This document shows positions 63,017 through 64,000 of a DNA stretch of 64,000 nt, in pieces. Position numbers and translations under genes: made by a program. This DNA is from an uncultured Eubacterium sp. (lineage in GTDB: Bacteria; Bacillota; Clostridia; Oscillospirales; Acutalibacteraceae), in contig CAJTLP010000004.1 in NCBI GenBank assembly GCA_910577195.1, forward strand, positions 62,001 through 126,000. Reading direction: 5' to 3'. The stretch's first letter is position 1. Each line of letters opens with the position of its first letter. The notes beneath the pieces were generated by a model, which did not search any database, had not been told where the DNA came from, and worked only from the letters and a program-made list of their open reading frames with translations.

Positions 63017-64000
63017 CGGTTCTGTTCGAATACCTCGTCTACCATATGCGTGTATATCTTTGCTGTTACTGAGATATCACTATGTCCCATTAGTTCTTTC
63101 GCAACATTGATAGGTACTCCAGCGGCTTGACAGTCGGTACAGAATGTATGTCGGAGTAGGTAAGGTTCTAAATCTTCTGCTAATGTTGATTTGGTAATTT
63201 GATTTCTGTAAACCGTTGCACCGTTTGCAATATCCATTTCTCTTTTAAAGTTATGCCATGCGTGATAGAAGGCGTTTTCATCCATAGGTAAGTTTGGATT
63301 TTTGCATCTTACAAATACATACTGTTCGTTTAAATTTTTAGCCTTGTGTTCACGCAAGGCTTTTACTAATTGCGGTGGCATAGGAATTTTTCTGCCGGTG
63401 CCTGCTTTCGTTTTGCTTTTACCTACAGTTAAGATTGCATTATCAAAATCAATCCAATCCCATTTCATTCGTCTTATTTCAGCAGGACGCAATCCACAGC
63501 ATAACATTGTCAGTACCATAGCACCTGCATAGTGATTTGGAACTTGTTTCAAAATCAATGCTCGTTCTTCGTCAGTAATTGGTCTGCGTTTGCCTTCAGT
63601 GACTTGAGGCAACACAATATCTTCGGCAGGATTCTCACCGATTAACTTTTGCTTTTGAGCTTTGCGCAATACTCGTCGTAGTGTCATTCGTATCTTTGAA
63701 ACATTTGCTTTGCTGTAACCAACATATTTGTTTAAGAACCTTTGACAATCATCTTCAGTAATATCGCATAGCTTGAATTTTTCAAAGTATGGAATGATGT
63801 TACTATAAAGATAATATTTGTAATCATTTTTTGTGGTTGAACTTATATTAGCATCTTTAATATTTAACTCATACCAGTTATCAGCGAATACTTTGAAATT
63901 AACTTCGGGAAACATAGTTTTATTTTTTAATTCATCCTGTTCCTTTTGCCATTCTAACAGCTTTTGCTCCATATTCTTTTTAACTTGCCGTTCACTTTTA
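62842..64000 (-). CDS. Second Tn916-type tyrosine integrase (5' end outside window; 3' end runs into target gene)
   Basis: Over 380 codons are open to the right edge. The core-binding domain (FADNWYELNIKDANISSTTK) and catalytic blocks TMLCCGLRPAEIRRMKW, LLRHTFCTDCQAAGVPIN and ELMGHSDISVTAKIYTH are all present. It is closely similar to the integrase at 45949. The natural C-terminus is near ENKFKTA (about 62975); the remaining 44 residues are antisense of the TIR gene and end at 62842. After excision the C-terminal tail would change, so the attachment site overlaps the gene's 3' end. Confidence 0.85.
   Translation of the reverse strand, partial: KSERQVKKNMEQKLLEWQKEQDELKNKTMFPEVNFKVFADNWYELNIKDANISSTTKNDYKYYLYSNIIPYFEKFKLCDITEDDCQRFLNKYVGYSKANVSKIRMTLRRVLRKAQKQKLIGENPAEDIVLPQVTEGKRRPITDEERALILKQVPNHYAGAMVLTMLCCGLRPAEIRRMKWDWIDFDNAILTVGKSKTKAGTGRKIPMPPQLVKALREHKAKNLNEQYVFVRCKNPNLPMDENAFYHAWHNFKREMDIANGATVYRNQITKSTLAEDLEPYLLRHTFCTDCQAAGVPINVAKELMGHSDISVTAKIYTHMVDEVFEQNRQRLAEFTENKFKTASITSSVVGVPVPVLLTTSSHSNGFILIASKKSKRESLIFSFLP
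62975..64000. mobile_element. Left end of an integrative element inserted in the TIR gene (continues beyond window)
   Basis: The junction is inferred from where TIR homology stops on the + strand and integrase homology stops on the - strand, about 62970-62985. Only the integrase of the element is in the window. The other TIR fragment should lie at the far end, outside. Confidence 0.65.

Noticed and set aside
1..64000. CRISPR arrays or rRNA genes
   Set aside because: No regularly spaced direct repeats and no rRNA-like sequence were seen on either strand.

Overview
The window looks like a chromosomal segment of a low-GC Gram-positive gut anaerobe (Bacillota, class Clostridia, probably Oscillospiraceae/Ruminococcaceae-like). 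The signs are an AT-rich sequence with strong GGAGG-type ribosome sites, a conserved hprK-glk-murB-rapZ-whiA-dnaE-pfkA block, lipoproteins and CHAP amidases, a spore-coat-type manganese catalase (cotJC), a WapA/RHS-type secreted toxin locus and Tn916-type integrases. I cannot name the species.

Layout. 1-12.2 kb is a glycan-use region: a CHAP amidase, a serine hydrolase, a GH31 glycosidase with an AraC regulator, and a four-gene operon (GH123/DUF6067-like, GH29 fucosidase, metallophosphoesterase, GH16 lipoprotein). 12.2-21.3 kb holds small accessory genes (Spx/ArsC-like, kinase, GNAT, monooxygenase, pentapeptide repeat, HAD, glyoxalase-like, SGNH, GH18), two of them frameshifted. 21.3-31.5 kb holds the main find. 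The cotJC gene is split into a 3' part at 21791-22207 and a 5' part at 31323-31508. Between them lies a 9,118-bp element whose own large serine recombinase sits at the right edge. Joining the two sides at a shared ACCT restores an uninterrupted 199-codon cotJC frame. The same crossover replaces the recombinase's last residues with a 50-residue tail that is followed by a terminator. This resembles the skin element that interrupts sigK in spore formers.

31.7-45.2 kb is conserved core: a glycosyltransferase, the hprK-to-pfkA block, codB-codA and tRNA-Gln(CTG). 45.5-49.5 kb is a compact mobilizable element (integrase, excisionase-like, relaxase, MobC-like, HTH protein). 49.77-50.83 kb is a tyrosine recombinase gene bracketed by two 29-bp inverted sites (27/29 identical), a probable self-inverting cassette.

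51.5-59.1 kb is a polymorphic-toxin (RHS/YD-repeat) locus on the minus strand: a damaged main RHS gene, two displaced RHS tips, candidate immunity genes, and near-identical boundary hairpins. An IS256-family remnant follows. 60.5-63.0 kb holds a class III nucleotide-cyclase-like gene diverging from an HTH-HAD-TIR gene, a plausible Pycsar-like defence pair. The TIR gene is cut at its 3' end by another Tn916-type integrase element running off the window. That integrase's 3' end also overlaps its target gene.
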